Assembly (NCBI GenBank): GCA_019509895.1
Contig: JAEKLK010000018.1
Span: forward strand, 1-8,046
From: Betaproteobacteria bacterium
Lineage (GTDB): Bacteria > Pseudomonadota > Gammaproteobacteria > Burkholderiales > SG8-39
Reading direction: 5' to 3'
Length of the DNA: 8,046 nucleotides
Shown here piece after piece: positions 6,436 through 8,046 of this stretch; position 1 is the first letter of the stretch, and every line of letters starts with the position of its first letter. Under the pieces are notes generated by a model that saw nothing but the letters and a program-made list of their open reading frames with translations, ran no database searches and was not told the origin of the DNA. Position numbers and translations under genes: made by a program.

Positions 6436-7608
6436 ATGCCCGCGCGCGAAATCGTGGTCGTCGGCGCCGGACCGGTCGGCACGGTCGCCGCGCTCGCATG
6501 TGCGCGCCTGGGTCATCGCGTGACGCTGCTCGAGGCGGAGGAGCGGGTGAACGACAGCCCGCGCGCGTCGACCACGCAGCCGCCGACGCTCGAGATCCTG
6601 GCCGAGCTCGGCCTGATCGACGAGTACATCGCGCAGGGGCTGATGGCGCCGATTTTCCAGTTCTGGGACCGGCCCAGCCTTCGCCTGATCGCGGAGTTCG
6701 ACTTCGACCGATTGCGCGGCGAGACCGCGTATCCGTTCGTCGTGCAGACCGAGCAGCATAAGCTCGCCAACATGGGCCTCGCTCGCCTGCGAGCCATGAG
6801 CAATGCGACGGTGCGCATGGCGACGCGCGTCGAGGGCCTCGCTCAGGATGCGAGGAGCGTGACGCTGCAGACGACGGCGGGCGAGCTGCGCGCCGACTAC
6901 GTCATCGGCTGCGACGGCGGCCGCAGCACCGTCAGGAAGAACCTCGGCATCGAGTTCGAGGGCTTCACCTGGCCGGAGCGCTTCCTGGTAATCACGACGC
7001 CGTTCGATTTTGCCGCGGCGCTGGGCTGCTGCTACCGCAACTACATGGCCGATCCGCACGAATGGACCAACCTCTTCAAGGTCGCGGGGGACGACCTGAA
7101 GGGCCGCTGGCGCGCCGTTTTCAATACGCGCGAGGACGAGAGCGATGAAGAGGCGCTCTCCGATGTCGCGGTGCGCGCGCGCCTCGGGCGCATCCATGTG
7201 CCGATGGAAAGCCGCGACTACCTGCATCTCAACCTCTACAACGTGCACAAGCGCGTCGCGAAGCAGTTCCGCCGCGGGCGCGTGTTCCTGTGCGGCGATG
7301 CGGCGCACGTGAATAACCCGATCGGCGGCCTCGGCCTCAACTCGGGCATTCACGAGGCGTGGGACCTGGCGCAGCTCCTGTCGCGCGAGGGCGCCGATCT
7401 CGACGACTACGAGCGGCGCCGGCGGCCGCTCAACATCGAGTATGTGCAGGAGCAGACGATCGCGAACAAGCGGCGCCTCGAAGAGACCGATCCGGCGCTG
7501 CGCGAGCAGCGCTTCGCCGAGCTCGCGCGCATGGCCGACGATCCGGTGCGACACAAGGCGTTCCTGCGTCGCGCCTCGCTTCTCGAGAGCGTGCGGCGCT
7601 TAAAATGA
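6436..7608 (+). CDS. FAD-dependent aromatic-ring-hydroxylase-type monooxygenase (group A, PHBH fold)
   Basis: This 390-residue protein is a class A flavoprotein monooxygenase (FAD_binding_3 type), which uses NAD(P)H and O2 to hydroxylate aromatic or related substrates in the cytoplasm. The Rossmann motif GAGPVG is at residues 10-15, with acidic E33 at the end of the second strand to bind the ribose. The DG motif is CDGGRSTVRK (159-168). The GD motif is FLCGDAAHVNNPIGGLGLNSG (285-304 region), binding FAD ribityl and pyrophosphate. Length matches p-hydroxybenzoate hydroxylase; the C-terminal thioredoxin-like domain of phenol hydroxylases is absent. The ATG at 6436 is chosen because it lies four residues before the first strand; no SD precedes it. 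It is divergent from the amidase operon and four bases ahead of the LLM gene. The substrate is not identifiable from sequence. Confidence 0.92.
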   Translation: MPAREIVVVGAGPVGTVAALACARLGHRVTLLEAEERVNDSPRASTTQPPTLEILAELGLIDEYIAQGLMAPIFQFWDRPSLRLIAEFDFDRLRGETAYPFVVQTEQHKLANMGLARLRAMSNATVRMATRVEGLAQDARSVTLQTTAGELRADYVIGCDGGRSTVRKNLGIEFEGFTWPERFLVITTPFDFAAALGCCYRNYMADPHEWTNLFKVAGDDLKGRWRAVFNTREDESDEEALSDVAVRARLGRIHVPMESRDYLHLNLYNVHKRVAKQFRRGRVFLCGDAAHVNNPIGGLGLNSGIHEAWDLAQLLSREGADLDDYERRRRPLNIEYVQEQTIANKRRLEETDPALREQRFAELARMADDPVRHKAFLRRASLLESVRRLK

Positions 7609-7612
7609 GCCG

Positions 7613-8046
7613 ATGAAATTCGGCATCAATTTCTTCCCGTCTTTCCGCCCGGAAGACAGCAGCACCGCCGATTACTACGACCAGTGCCTGCGGCTTGCGG
7701 CCCGAGCCGACGAGCTCGGCTACTCGAGCATCAAGACGGTCGAGCATTCCTTCTACGATTACGGCGGCCATTCGCCCAACCCGTGCGTCTTCCTGTCCGC
7801 GGTCGCCGCGCGCACACAGCGCATCCGGCTCATCACCGGCGCGGTGATCCCGGCGTTCCACCATCCGGCGCATCTCGGCGGCGACCTGGCGATGCTCGAC
7901 AACATGAGCAAGGGCAGACTCGACGCGGGATTCGGGCGCGCTTTCCTGCCAAAGGAGTTTGAGGTCTACGGCGTGCCGATGTCCCAGTCGCGCGAGCGCT
8001 TCGAGGAGGCGATCGGCATGATCCGGCGCGTGTGGACGGAAGAGCG
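7613..8046 (+). CDS. LLM-class (luciferase-like) flavin-dependent oxidoreductase, 3' partial
   Basis: The frame beginning at the ATG at 7613 stays open for 144 codons and runs off the right edge. The N-terminus MKFGINFFPSF is the first strand of the luciferase-like TIM barrel. It continues with ADELGYSSIKTVEHSFYDYG (near 33-51, in parts), PNPCVFLSAVAARTQRIRL, GAVIPAFHHPAHLGGDLAMLD, and NMSKGRLDAGFGRAFLPKEF. These are the classic LLM segments (hydrophobic block, then LD-xxSxGRxxxGxGRG/A). Such enzymes use reduced FMN or F420, here most likely FMNH2, with O2 for monooxygenation or related chemistry. About 200 or more C-terminal residues lie beyond the window. The gene follows the FAD monooxygenase stop by four bases with no clear SD, so translation probably depends on re-initiation. 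Other frames over this stretch are shadows. Confidence 0.9.
   Translation, partial: MKFGINFFPSFRPEDSSTADYYDQCLRLAARADELGYSSIKTVEHSFYDYGGHSPNPCVFLSAVAARTQRIRLITGAVIPAFHHPAHLGGDLAMLDNMSKGRLDAGFGRAFLPKEFEVYGVPMSQSRERFEEAIGMIRRVWTEE

Noticed and set aside
5445..6761. A 438-codon open frame on the + strand opposite the amidase and overlapping the monooxygenase start
   Set aside because: It is Arg/Ala/Gly-rich with no recognisable domain and lies antisense to a clear amidase. Long antisense frames are expected where third positions are almost all G or C.
6415..7554. A 379-codon open frame on the - strand opposite the FAD monooxygenase
   Set aside because: It mirrors the coding frame of a protein with intact GAGPVG, DG and GD motifs, and its own translation shows no domain.
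7684..7962. A 92-codon open frame on the + strand inside the LLM gene
   Set aside because: It is a shadow; the frame from 7613 encodes a recognisable LLM enzyme that runs off the window.
1..8046. Searched by eye for tRNA or rRNA genes, insertion sequences, CRISPR repeats and long direct or inverted repeats
   Set aside because: None was found. The window is almost entirely protein-coding, and no gene-free stretch exceeds about 54 bases.

Overview
The window looks like a chromosomal segment of a high-GC betaproteobacterium, most likely Burkholderiales. The evidence is a betaproteobacterial-type trimeric porin, a Bug/TctC-family periplasmic solute receptor (a family greatly expanded in Burkholderiales), and strong GC bias at third codon positions on the right-hand two thirds. 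This placement is inferred from gene families; no rRNA or other taxonomic marker is present.

Left part (1-2548, + strand): a TolB-like/TPR protein that is open at the left edge, then a complete outer-membrane porin 54 bases downstream. The porin's Shine-Dalgarno lies in a small predicted hairpin. This part is visibly lower in GC than the rest (about 53% over 2101-2220 by hand count, against 68-75% in sampled lines further right).

Middle part (2595-6410, - strand): a compact four-gene operon read right to left. The order is amidase-signature hydrolase, NMT1/SsuA-like solute-binding-fold protein without a signal peptide, short-chain dehydrogenase/reductase, and Bug/TctC receptor with a signal peptide. 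Each gene overlaps the next (4, 13 and 1 bases), so translational coupling is likely. The operon converges on the porin across a 46-base gap.

Right part (6436-8046, + strand): a PHBH-fold FAD-dependent monooxygenase and, four bases after its stop, a luciferase-like (LLM) flavin-dependent oxidoreductase that runs off the right edge. This pair diverges from the amidase operon across only about 25 bases. That gap holds a perfect TATAAT on the + strand, overlapped by TATACT on the - strand, and there is no clear Shine-Dalgarno for the monooxygenase. A shared bidirectional promoter giving nearly leaderless transcripts is a reasonable hypothesis.

Taken together, the two arms look like an uncharacterised catabolic cluster. 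A Bug receptor could capture an organic acid or related compound. An amidase could release ammonia or an acid from an amide. An SDR would oxidise or reduce an alcohol or ketone, and two flavin-dependent oxygenases would hydroxylate or cleave the substrate. No transporter permease, ring-cleavage dioxygenase or dedicated regulator lies in the window, so the substrate cannot be assigned from sequence alone.
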